Origin: Cacajao melanocephalus
Taxonomy: Eukaryota; Chordata; Mammalia; Primates; Pitheciidae
Direction of reading: 5' to 3'
Assembly (NCBI GenBank): GCA_963573385.1
Contig: CAUYLG010026997.1
Coordinates: forward strand, 62,001-126,000
DNA: 64,000 nt
Positions within the stretch are counted from its first letter, which is position 1; each line of letters begins with the position of its first letter. This document shows positions 32,997 to 64,000 of the stretch, piece after piece. The position numbers were made by a program, and so were the translations under genes. The notes beneath the pieces were generated by a model. The model saw only the letters and a list, made by a program, of their open reading frames with translations, made no database searches and was not told the DNA's origin.

Positions 32997-33557
32997 AAAC
33001 AGACAATTTTCAAAAGAAGACATACACACAACCAACAATCATATGAAAAGAAGCTCAATATCACTAATCATTAAAGAAATGCAAATCAAAACCGTAATGA
33101 GATACCATCTCACACCAGTCAGGAAGACTGTTATTAAAAAGTCAAAAAATATGCTGGCAAGATTGCAGAGAAAAGGGAACACTTATACACTGTCAGTGGG
33201 ATTATAAATTTAGCTCATTCTGGAAGACAGTATAGTGATTTCTCGAAGTGCTGAAAACAGAACTACAATTTGACCCAGCAATCCCATTACTGGGTATATA
33301 CCCAGAGAAGTGTAAATCATTCTCTTGTAAAGACACATGAACATGAATGTTCACAGCAACACTATTCATAATAACAAAGACATGGAATCAACCTAAAGTC
33401 CCATCAATGACAGACTGGATAAAGAAAATGTACATATACACCATGAAATGCTATGCAGCCATAAAAAAGAATGAGATCATGTCTTGCAGGAGTATTGCTG
33501 GAACTGGAGGCCATTATCCTTGACAAACTAATGCAGGAACAGAAAATACTGCATGGA

Positions 33558-34935
<1,378 letters not shown>

Positions 34936-34947
34936 GCGTAATTGTCT

Positions 34948-36142
<1,195 letters not shown>

Positions 36143-36167
36143 CACAGTTTTTTGTTTTTTTTTTTTT

Positions 36168-36627
36168 TGAGATGGAATCTGCTCTTAGTGAAGATGCTGT
36201 GAACATTGTTGAAATGACAACACACAACACAGGATTTAGAATATTATGTTAACCTAGTTAATGCAGCAGCAGCAGGGTCTGAGGAGACTTGATTCATTTT
36301 GAAAGTTCTACTCTGCTGTTACCCTGCATCACATGCTATGGAGAAATCTTTTGGGAACTGAAGAGTCAACTGATTTGGCAAACTTCATTTTGTTTTATTT
36401 TAAGAAATTATCACTGCCACTCCAATCCTCAGCAGCCACCACCCTTATCAGCATTACGTTTATCTGATGTAATACTTTTGCACACTTTCTAATAGACTAC
36501 AGTATAGTATAAACATAGGTTTTATTTCACCAGGAAAGCAAAACATTCGTGTGACTCATTTTACTGCGACATTCACTTTACTGTAGGGGTCTGGAATCAA
36601 AGCTGCAGTATCTATGAGGTATATACA
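36168..36627 (+). mobile_element. Tigger1 DNA transposon, 3' part
   Basis: Resumes at gagatggaatctgctcttag and ends at the terminal inverted repeat (cagtatctatgaggtata). The middle of the transposase is deleted between 34935 and here. Confidence 0.85.
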
Positions 36628-36716
36628 GTATATATATTCACAACATTATTCACAACAGCCAAGACTTGGAAACAACCTAAGTGTCCACTAGTGGATAAAT
36701 GGATAAAGAAACAGTA

Positions 36717-36722
36717 CACACA

Positions 36723-36760
<38 letters not shown>
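36717..36760. repeat. (CA)n microsatellite
   Basis: About 17 CA units, with one GT interruption near the start. Confidence 0.95.
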
Positions 36761-36761
<1 letters not shown>

Positions 36762-36796
36762 CGGAACATTTACACCCTTAAAAAGGAGATTTATCA

Positions 36797-37402
<606 letters not shown>

Positions 37403-37485
37403 TTCTACCATTTGCAACAACATGGATGAACCTGTTGGATGTTGTGCTAAGTGAAGTAAGCTAGACATAGAAAAAATACTTCATA

Positions 37486-37806
<321 letters not shown>

Positions 37807-37831
37807 CTAAAAAAGCCAAATAAAAACAGTA

Positions 37832-38208
<377 letters not shown>

Positions 38209-38280
38209 TCAGTTACGTAGGATCATTAAGTCAAGAGAGCTGATGACAGTATGATGATTATACTTAAAGACATAGTATTG

Positions 38281-38486
38281 GAAATTTGATAAGAGTATAG
38301 ATTTCACGTATTCTTTCTACAGGAAAAAAATTTAAGGTAACTATGTGAGGAGACGGATATATTAATTTGCTTGACTATAGTAATGATTTCACTATGGATA
38401 TGTATACGTATATGTATATGTATATGTGTATCAGAACATCATATTGTACACCTTAAGTGTTGTACACACTGTGGCCAGGAAGATGG
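38281..38486 (+). repeat. Inverted repeat, left arm (L1 3' UTR)
   Basis: Reverse-complementary to 39496-39668, including gtggccaggaagatgg beyond the usual L1 end. Contains an (ATGTAT)n expansion at 38397-38431 absent from the other arm. Confidence 0.8.
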
Positions 38487-38625
38487 AGTAGACTGATTTC
38501 TCAGGTTAGATTCTCATGTGCTGTCCTGGAGTTGGGGTCAGTTTTACCAAAATCACAGGATTAAGTGTGAAGGAAGAGTGGGACTCTGCAAGGGATACTT
38601 AGGATACTATTAAAAGAAAATCAGA

Positions 38626-38932
38626 GGTGACAAGACACAGTGGCTCATGCCTGTAATCCCAGCACTCTGGGAGGCCAAGGAAGATTATTTGAGGCCGGGA
38701 GTTCAAAACCAGCCTGGGTAACATAGTGAAACCCTGTCTCTGGAAAAAAATAAAAGATACAATGATTATAAGCCAACTGTGGTGGCACATGCCTGTAGTC
38801 CCAGCTACCTCAAGAGTCTCTGGCAGAAGGATCACTTGAGTCTCGGAGTTCAGGGCTACAGTGAACCATGATTGTGCCACTGTACTCCGGCCTTGGGCAA
38901 CAGAGTGAGCCCCGACCTCTAAAAAAAACAAA
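38626..38932 (+). repeat. Old Alu (AluJ-like)
   Basis: Diverged dimer. Confidence 0.9.
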
Positions 38933-38970
38933 ATGCCAGGGTGGGCACTTGGGTTAAAAATAACAGGTAA

Positions 38971-39269
<299 letters not shown>

Positions 39270-39324
39270 TCAGAGTAGAGAATCAGAGAGGTAATTTAAA
39301 TAGTTATAAAAATGGCTAACACCA

Positions 39325-39415
39325 TTCAAGTGCTGGTCCTGTGCCAGCCCTCCTGTCCTAAGCACTTTTCCTGGGTTATTTCACCATTATCATCCCATTG
39401 CACACATCAGAAAGT
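39325..39415 (+). repeat. MIR SINE fragment
   Basis: Recognised by cctgtgccagccctcctgtc followed by taagcactttt. Confidence 0.5.
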
Positions 39416-39495
39416 AGGGTTGGGTTGTAGGGTATGTTGGGTGGGTAGTAGGAGACAGGATGGAAGGTGCACTAGAGGTGCATTTTCCTGGCCAG

Positions 39496-39668
39496 CCATC
39501 TTCCTGGCCACAGTGTGTACAATAATTAAGGTGTACAACATGATGTTCTGATACACATAGTGAAATGATTACTATAGTCAAGCAAATTAGCATACCCATC
39601 TCCTCACATAGTTACCTTAAATTTTTTCCTGTAGTAAGAATACCTGAAATCTACTCTTATCAAATTTC
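39496..39668 (-). repeat. Inverted repeat, right arm (L1 3' UTR, antisense)
   Basis: Antisense L1 3' end (agcaaattagcatacccatc), partner of 38281-38486 at about 1 kb. Confidence 0.8.
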
Positions 39669-39671
39669 TAA

Positions 39672-39711
39672 CTCATAGGAAGTTGAGTTAAAACTCTCAA
39701 CTTCCTATGAG
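39672..39711. repeat. Perfect hairpin, 16-base arms
   Basis: ctcataggaagttgag and ctcaacttcctatgag enclose ttaaaact. It lies three bases from the boundary of the right inverted arm. Confidence 0.95.
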
Positions 39712-40029
39712 CTGAACAAACTCCAGTTATATTACTGAATCTCAGTCTCCTCAAATGCCAAGAAGATAATCAGAGTCTATCTCAAAATATGCAAGTAGAC
39801 GCTGCAGGTGTATCTCAGTTGTATCTCTGTGAGGAATCGCTGTCATCATCAAGTGACTGCCCTGGCAAGAGAATGTTTGTGGGTGGCAGGGTGTCAATCT
39901 TCCTATCTCACAGATTGGATCCTCAGCCCCTATCATGCCATTACTGTTTAACATTTCTTTTAGGAGCTGTGGTTGCAGTTTTGCCTTTGTATAATTGATT
40001 TAGGTCTGTTCCCTGCTGGAAACTCGGCC
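39712..40029. other. Unique DNA
   Basis: No feature recognised. Confidence 0.4.
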
Positions 40030-40622
40030 TTTTTTTTTTTGAGATGGATTCTCCCTCTGTCACCCAGGCTGCAGTGCATTGGCGCCATCTTGGGTTCACC
40101 TCTGCCTCCTGGGTTCAAGTGATTCTTCTGCCTCAGGCCCCCCGAGTAGCTGGGACAACAGGTGCGCGTCACCACGCCCAGCTAATTTCTTTCTTTTTTG
40201 TATTTTGTAGTAGAGATGAAGTTTCACCATGTTGGCCAGGCTGGTCTCGAACTCTTGACCTCAGGTGATCCGCCCGCCTCAGCCTCCCAAAGTGCGGGGA
40301 TTACAGGCTTGTGAGCCACCACCCTGGCATTTTTTTTTTTTAGACTGAGTCTTGTTCTGTCACCCAGACTGGAGTGCAGTGGCTTGATCTCGGCTCATTG
40401 CAAACTCTGCCTCCTGGGCTGAAGTGATTCTCCTACCTCAGCCTTTTGAGTAGCTGGGACTACAGGTATGCACCACCATGCCTCGATAATTTTTGTATTT
40501 TTAATAAAGATAGGGTTTCACTATGTTTACCACACTGGTCTTGAACTTCTGACCTCATGTGATTCATTTGCTTTGGCCTCCCAAAGTGCAGGGATTACAG
40601 GCGTGAGCCCCTGCGCCTGGCT
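40030..40622 (-). repeat. Two Alus in tandem
   Basis: 40030-40327 and 40331-40622; short T-runs separate them. Confidence 0.95.
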
Positions 40623-40711
40623 CCAACCCTTATAATTAAGTAGAAATCTATGTTCCTTTTCTTTTAGGAGAGATGCTCTTTGACTAAGTTGATTCAAGAT
40701 GTATAGGTGTA

Positions 40712-41498
<787 letters not shown>

Positions 41499-41499
41499 G

Positions 41500-41990
41500 T
41501 GACTATGACTTGGAGGTTATTAAGGGATAACAGTGAAATCAGCCTGGTTTCAGTAGGGTCAGGGGGAAAAACAATGAGAAATAAAGAGGCTTCAACCAGG
41601 GAGAGGCATCAGGATGGAGCCAGGTATGGGGCAGGCTGGATATAGAAGCTGAATTCTTCGTGGTTTAACATAACAGATCGGAATGGGATCAGGGCCTGAA
41701 GTACCTAAAGGACCACAAAAGCTATAAGGATGGCCACTGGGCCTTCAATAAGCCTCTGTCCAAAAGACAGAAGCTCATCTGTGCATTCAACAGATAGTCA
41801 CCAGGATCTCTGAATTCACACAGAAACGGGCACTGAGGGTACAGTGGGGATTCTCAACTGTTGAACTACTGAACTTCTGTTTTCCTTGGCTGGGCATCGG
41901 CTAAGTCCAGAAACTAAAGTTATGAAACAACAATGTTCTTGTCTTGAACGAGCTTTTACAGTGCATGCTAGTTTCCCAACCTCAGGAATA
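41500..41990. other. Unique DNA
   Basis: No gene or repeat recognised. Confidence 0.4.
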
Positions 41991-41994
41991 TCGA

Positions 41995-42172
41995 TTTGTT
42001 GACCAAGGTAATTGCTGTGGGGGCTGGCTGTCCTGTGTAATGCGGGAGGTTCAGCAGGATCCACTAGAGGCCAGCAGCAATCCTCCCTTCTCCTAGTCAT
42101 AACAACCAGAAGTGTCTTTGGACATTGTCATAAATCCCCTGGGGGGCACCCAGTTTGAGCACCCCTGGTGTA
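41995..42172 (+). repeat. MER20-like hAT DNA transposon
   Basis: Shows ggctgtcctgtgtaatgcgg and aatcccctggggggcaccca, typical of MER20. Confidence 0.7.
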
Positions 42173-42481
42173 TGAGGTCTAACAGAGAGGCTGGCCCCCA
42201 ATTATATAACATAAGTCTGCCTAGGGCTCCTCAGGGAAGGCTTTGAGAGAAGGAAACTCTTGTGAGAGGGAGGAGGCAGGAGGGAGTGGGGAGTGTCAGG
42301 AACTAAAGGCAAAGTAAACAATTGTGTGCAAAGGCCCCAAAGAGGACTCATAGGTGTGCACATGTCCCTCAGCAGTTAGGAGGAACAAGAGATTCCTGGG
42401 GGTGCAGAAGAGCTCAGGCCACAGCCCTGAGGTGACTGGCAGTTATTTGATGATACGGATGTTTTAGGAAGAATGTTACCT

Positions 42482-42802
42482 TGTTGAGCGCACACCTGTA
42501 ATTCCAGCACTTTGGGAGTCCAAGGTGAGAGGACGGCTTGAGCCTGTGTGTTTGAGGAGAGACTGGGCAACACAGTGAGACTGTGTCTCTACAAAAAAAT
42601 TAAAAATTAGCCAGGCATGGTGGTGCCTTCCTATAGTCCTAGCTGCTCAGGAGGCTGAGGCAGGAGGATTGCTTGAGCCCAGAAGGTTGAAGCTATAGTG
42701 AGCCGTGATCATGCCACTGCTCTCCAGCCTCGATGACAGAGAGACTGAGACACTATCTCTAAAAAAAAAAACAAAAAACCAACCAACCAACCAACCAACC
42801 TA
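42482..42802 (+). repeat. Old Alu with (CCAA)n tail
   Basis: AluJ-like; the tail grades into five ccaa units at 42777-42801. Confidence 0.9.
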
Positions 42803-42982
42803 CCTGTTCCTATCTTCCGCATCAGGAATGCACTAATCTGCCAAAAGTTTTCTCTAAATTGAGAAATGAGCTAGGAATTGTGTACTGATTTGCACTTTAA
42901 TTTACACTTTGAGAAAACAAGGAAGTGGCATTAGATTATCTCTCACGCTTAGTTCCAGGACCCATTTTTATATGTTTTGTCA

Positions 42983-43657
<675 letters not shown>

Positions 43658-43837
43658 CTGCATTTTGTTTAAGGCTAATGGGCCAAGCGAGAAAGTTGAG
43701 TGGGAAGAATTCCCTCTTACATCTCCTTAGTAGTCTTTGTCCACTACTTGCTTCTCACTGTAGCTTTTCCTTATGTGTTAGCTTAGGGTTGCAGCAACTG
43801 TATAGATTTTTTTTTTCTCAATCAGAGGTGCTTTGAG

Positions 43838-43977
43838 GACAGGAATGGTGGCTCACACTTGTAATCTCAGCACTTTGGGAGGCCAAGTCAGGAGCATCAC
43901 TTGAGTCCAGGAGTTCAAGACCAGCCTGGGCAACAGTGAGACCCTGTCTCCAAATATAAAAAGAAAAATAAAAGGTG
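43838..43977 (+). repeat. Alu monomer (FLAM-like)
   Basis: Single arm with A-rich tail, between ZNF174 and the repeat field. Confidence 0.85.
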
Positions 43978-44182
43978 CTTTGATGTAAAAAGGTCCCTCA
44001 AATGTAATTTTCTTTTCTTTTTGTAAAAGCACCATCTAATTACTTGGAAACTCTTCTCATACAAATGTGCATATTCTCATTTAATTCATCCTTTGCTATA
44101 AACAGCTAGGAATTAGAGAAAGAATACTGAGGGATCTATTTTCCAATGAACGTTGCCTGGAAACTATCATAGATCACTCATC

Positions 44183-44188
44183 TTTATT
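44183..44188 (-). terminator. ZNF174: Candidate ZNF174 polyadenylation signal (AATAAA)
   Basis: TTTATT on the plus strand reads AATAAA on the gene strand, about 410 bases past the stop. The DNA between is non-repetitive. Confidence 0.45.
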
Positions 44189-44599
44189 AAAGAAGTATGT
44201 GCATGATAAAAAATTATCTGGTATGACAGCAAATGCATAACTATATATAGAATTTTTCCCTTAACATATTTTAGAGGATAAAGCAACAGAGGGACGATTT
44301 AACAAGCGGCACCTACAGGGTTGTCCTTATTCTCTCTCAGTTGTTACTCCTTGCTCTCTGCAGAGACTTAAGTTCTTTTTGTCCCAATGCCCAGACCTGC
44401 CACCTCTTCACCCTGTCAACATGCATGGTCAGGCCCTGGTCAGCCTCTTTTGGGCCTCCTCACCAGCAGAATGTGCATCATTCCACAAGGGCATCTTGCT
44501 TTCCTTGTAAGTCACACAGTCTTTGTGATTTACATGCAAGTAAGGGGGAAGAGAAACACATACATCCTCCTTGCGAATCTAAAGCATGGAGTACTCCTT

Positions 44600-51753
<7,154 letters not shown>

Positions 51754-52481
51754 TTTGGGGATCAGGAGACAACTCTCTCCTTGTAATGGGTTAAGCCTTT
51801 GTGATCATGACCCTGGAGAAGTCTCTCTGAATGACAGAAAGACGCTAAAAACGAAGGTTCTCTCAGGATGTTAGGGAGAACGGGATGCAGAGACAAAACC
51901 TCCGCACTTGCTAGTCTGTACCCCAAACTCAAGACAACGCGATCTCAAGAGTTTTGTCTTCCTGTCAGTTTTTTTTGCAGTTTTGCAAAGGAGAAAAGTC
52001 ATAACGTCCTAAAAGGACTCTGGGGAAAAAATACTTCTTTTATTTCAGTAGCAAGCACACAGGTCTCGGGTGAAACGAGAAATACGCTCTAACCGGCGGG
52101 TGGAGCGGAATCCCTAAGAAAAGTTCAAGCTGTCACAGGTAGCTTGCCCCAACTCTCCCGCATCCCGGCGGAAACCGACCTGACGCATGTCTTCGGGAGC
52201 TAAACAGTACAACCGAGCAAGGCCACTGCGTCAGCCGGGGATGTGAGGTAGCGGAGAGCCTCCTGCACGAGAGCGAGGCGGGTGCTCGCTGCCGAGGCGC
52301 CGCAGGCCCGGCGGCTCCGGGCTCCCGGGCGGCCCCGCGGCCCAGCCACCCCCGGGCCTGGCGAAGCTGCCGCAACCCACTGCGCAGCTGAACTCCACGG
52401 CCGGTGCGAGCTCGGGTTGGCACCTGCGACAACACTACCTCGAGCTGCCCGGCGTCCCGCACCCACCTGCAGCGGACTCAC

Positions 52482-52640
52482 CTCTCTGGGAACTCGGGAC
52501 CTGGGGACTCGGGACCCGGCGCTGGCGAGCACGGGCTGGGGGCGGAGTCCATGCCTCTCGCCGCGGAGACGCCCACTGGCTACTGAGGAACTACCGAGAG
52601 GACCCGCCTCCTGCCCAAGGGATTGGCTCCTCGAGAGCAT
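52482..52640 (-). other. ZNF174: Candidate ZNF174 5' non-coding exon
   Basis: On the minus strand a strong donor, GAGAG|GTGAGT, lies at 52482/52481. A second candidate, GCAG|GTGGGT, lies about 14 bases further on. Both are in CpG-dense DNA. The transcription start is not determinable from sequence. Confidence 0.5.
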
Positions 52641-52739
52641 CATCTACCGTCTATTGGCTGCTGCGTCTGTCAATGCCGTAGCAGTGCATCCCGGGAGCTG
52701 CAGTCCGGCTGCTCGGCTTGCGGGCGTGCGCCGGGGCGT

Positions 52740-52830
52740 GCGTAGTGGGCGGTTGAGCAGCGAGGATCCCGCAGTTGACTTCCGGCCAGGAGGATGAGGG
52801 AGTTTGGGGAGTCGCGAGTGCTGGTATCCG
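52740..52830 (+). other. ZSCAN32: ZSCAN32 5' non-coding exon 1 (start approximate)
   Basis: A strong donor, ATCCG|GTGAGT, follows position 52830. An in-exon ATG at 52794 opens a frame that is not spliced in frame to the SCAN exon start I favour, so the exon is taken as untranslated. The start is a guess. Confidence 0.6.
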
Positions 52831-53419
52831 GTGAGTCCTCCGCTTCCTCGTGGCCGGCAGGACTAGCGGCTGGGCCCTGCGACGGCCGCGGAGCCCCTCC
52901 CCGCTCGGAGTCTTCTCTGAGGCGTTTGGGTCCGGCTCCGATGGGCGTCTCCGTGGGACTGGCGGCCTGCCTCAGGCCGGTGGTCCCCAGGTGCTCCGCG
53001 ATCACCGTGCCCCGCCTCCACTGCGCGCATCACCTGGAGCCGGAGCGCTGGTGCCCCGGGACCCCCGGCCTTGATCCTGCTCATCTCGTCCGTGTCTCGC
53101 CCACTCCCTACTCATCCGCAGTGTCTGACCCTAGCACCGAGTGCGTTCTGAATACTAAATAAATAGTTGCTAAGTGAAAAACCTATCAGCCTGGCCCCGC
53201 ATCCTCATGCTGCATTTATTTCCGAGCCTAAGTTAGGGCCATCGCTAGAATAAAGTAAAATTTTCAGAGAACATCATCTTAAAATTTAACGATGAGTGGG
53301 ATGTAAGGGGTCAAGAGGGGTCTAGGTTCCGCCTCCTGCATGAAGTTAGGAGAGCATTTATTAAATTATTCTTCAGCCAGGTAAGGTACAGGATGTGAGA
53401 ACATGTGCAAGGCAAGGGG

Positions 53420-53600
53420 TGCAGGTTCTAGGCCTGGCCTTGCTACCTAGGAGCTATGCTATCTGATGCTTTAAGCAAGATACTTCATCGCTCTCAGTTT
53501 CTTCTCTTTGGCTGAAACGCAGAGCTAACAATAATAATGCCCTTGATTTCTCTATCTCTAGCAGCACTGAAATGTAGAGAAGTTAAGTGAAAGCAGTTCA
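53420..53600 (-). repeat. MIR SINE
   Basis: Antisense MIR blocks ctcagtttcttctctttggc and aataataatgccc. Confidence 0.65.
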
Positions 53601-53729
53601 GGTTCTTTGAGAAAAAGGAACCCAAATCCATTTAAAAAATATAACTAAAAAATTACTAAGGGAGATTCTGGTGAAGAAAAAAAAAGAATTAGAAATGTTT
53701 AATATATATATTTATTTAAATTCTTTTAT

Positions 53730-54499
<770 letters not shown>

Positions 54500-54762
54500 T
54501 TAAAGTGATTTAATTATTTAGTTTTAAATGATATACAACTATTTTTTAAATTCACTCTTTAAAAAAAATAAAATATCGCCTTACATAAACTGGCCTTGGA
54601 AATCCAAACAAGTTGTCAAGACTCAAGTACATTGTCCTCATGTAAACAGGCTCACTCCTGTGGTGGAGGAGTGGAGTAGAGAGAGGGACATACTTGCAGA
54701 CAACTCTCTGATCTTACATTTGCCCAACTTTCCCTACCTCTTGTACGTAAAATCTGAGAAAT

Positions 54763-55243
<481 letters not shown>

Positions 55244-56438
55244 CTAGTTCTGCCCGCAGGAGAGGGTGGCATAGAGAACGTGAGTCCAGGCTTCTTGAGG
55301 ATAGGGAAGGACAGGAAAAAGACCTAAGTATGTGAAGGAAAAATGGAAGGAACAGGTGAACTACATTGTCAGGAACAGTTTGAGTAACTAGCTAGCAGAC
55401 ACACTATCTTGGCTGCGGAGAAGACTATATTTTTTGGTATTGTAACTGCCCAGGAGGTTCATCTTGCCCACTGCCTAGATAAACCTAGTTTATCAAGACA
55501 GGGGAATTGCAATAGAGGAAGAGTTTAATACATACAGAACCAGCTAAATGGGAGACTGAAGTTTTTTCATTCAAGTCAGCTTCGCTGGAAATTCAGAGGC
55601 TAGGGCTTTGGCAGGCAGGTGGGTAGGGAAGGGGGAATGCCGATTGATTGGGAATGCATTCATAGGGCTGGGGAAAACAGCCCTTGAGTGCGCTTCTGGT
55701 AGAGCCACAGAGGAGTCCCTGGTCTGGGTGGGGCCACCTGATGTCAGAAATCAAAAGCCTGAAAAGACATCTCAAAAGGCCGATCTTAGGTTCTACAATA
55801 GTGATGTTATTTAATTGCAGAAGTTGCAACTCTTGTGACCTCTAGATAATCATTTAATTATGCCTACATCTTAGCAGAATTCAGGCCCCTCATCCTTCTA
55901 ACGTGGTAGTCTTTAATTAATTTTACAAAGGCAGTTAAATTTGAGGAAAGGTTATTATTATTCAAACTATAAATAATTTTTTCCCAAAGCTAGCTTGGCC
56001 CACACCCAGCAATGACCAAGAGCAGATGGGAGGTTAAAAGCAAGATGGAGTTGGTAAGATCATACCTCTTTTAGTGTCATAATCTTCTTACTGTTAACGG
56101 TTTTTGCAAAGGCAGTTTCAACATTTCTAGTGTTTTGGATCCTCGGCGTGGATTTGTGGACGGAGTAAAGGAAAGGGATAGAAAGTAAATCACAAGAACC
56201 AGAGTGAAGGAATGTGTGATAGGTTTATGTTGTCTTTTTCCATCCTCTTCAGACATCCTTCAAGGTTGAGCCCTTTTTTTCAGCTGTGAGTCTCTGCACA
56301 TGTCTGACACGCTCATGTCCCATGGATTCCAGAAAGACACTCCTTGCAGGAGAACATGGCTTCCCAGTGATGTGAGAAGAGATGTAATCTAATCTCCAGG
56401 GTACAGTGGCAACAGAGTAAGCCAGTTTGTTGAAGAAA

Positions 56439-64000
<7,562 letters not shown>

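Larger units (their letters stand above)
52150..52835. promoter_or_regulatory. Divergent CpG-rich promoter, ZNF174 / ZSCAN32
   Basis: CpG is dense throughout. Two CCAAT boxes (as ATTGG) occur at 52622-52626 and 52653-52657. Around 52685-52705, read on the minus strand, is a ZNF143/THAP11-like site (core CTCCCGGGATGC). An ETS-like ACTTCCGG lies just before ZSCAN32 exon 1's end. The two genes start a few hundred bases apart in opposite directions. There is no TATA box. Confidence 0.75.

Noticed and set aside
52282..53162. Several long GC-rich frames in the ZNF174/ZSCAN32 promoter
   Set aside because: High GC suppresses stop codons; frames overlap on both strands, lack homology I recognise and coincide with a CpG island.
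52794..53162. Upstream ATG frame beginning in ZSCAN32 exon 1
   Set aside because: It runs into the intron past a strong donor; the SCAN exon carries the expected MMAA start.

Overview
The window is nuclear DNA of a simian primate. It is saturated with dimeric Alu elements on both strands (about 70 recognisable copies or fragments) and also holds L1, L2, MIR, Tigger1, MER5/MER20 and THE1/MST/MLT LTRs. Its three protein-coding genes and their order match human chromosome 16p13.3 in reverse orientation: NAA60 (5' end only, minus strand), ZNF597 (plus), ZNF174 (minus), ZSCAN32 (plus, running off the right edge). The proteins differ from the human versions I remember by scattered substitutions and small indels. 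A non-human simian, probably a monkey, therefore fits better than human, but I cannot name the species.

Layout. 1-10.8 kb: probable NAA60 intron 1, repeat-rich, with an Alu-mediated tandem duplication at 1.4-3.5 kb and a solo LTR inserted into an Alu at 4.8-5.1 kb. 10.3-11.5 kb: CpG-rich promoter with three CCAAT boxes, shared by NAA60 (leftward) and ZNF597 (rightward). 11.0-18.6 kb: ZNF597, with a short first coding exon, a KRAB-A exon and one large zinc-finger exon, 421 residues in all. 18.6-21.8 kb: unique A+T-rich DNA. 21.84-22.42 kb: an isolated CpG-rich segment with ETS and ZNF143-like sites, at the position of the human imprinted ZNF597 3' differentially methylated region (DMR). A diverged, CpG-depleted copy of its left edge lies 2.1 kb downstream. 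22.7-44 kb: gene-free repeat field (L2, Alu clusters, two L1s, a split Tigger1, and an unidentified hairpin-rich retroposon at 31.46-31.78 kb). 44.2-52.6 kb: ZNF174 on the minus strand (SCAN domain plus three C2H2 fingers, 408 residues, three coding exons). 52.1-52.85 kb: CpG-rich divergent promoter shared by ZNF174 and ZSCAN32. 52.7-64.0 kb: ZSCAN32 exons 1-4, SCAN-encoding part only; its fingers lie outside the window.

How the genes relate. All three are nuclear C2H2 zinc-finger proteins of the KRAB or SCAN class, arranged as two divergent promoter pairs (NAA60/ZNF597 and ZNF174/ZSCAN32). In human the ZNF597/NAA60 pair is imprinted. The window holds both sequence candidates for that control, the promoter CpG island and the downstream CpG island, but methylation cannot be read from sequence. 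Most other open reading frames here are chance frames across Alu elements.
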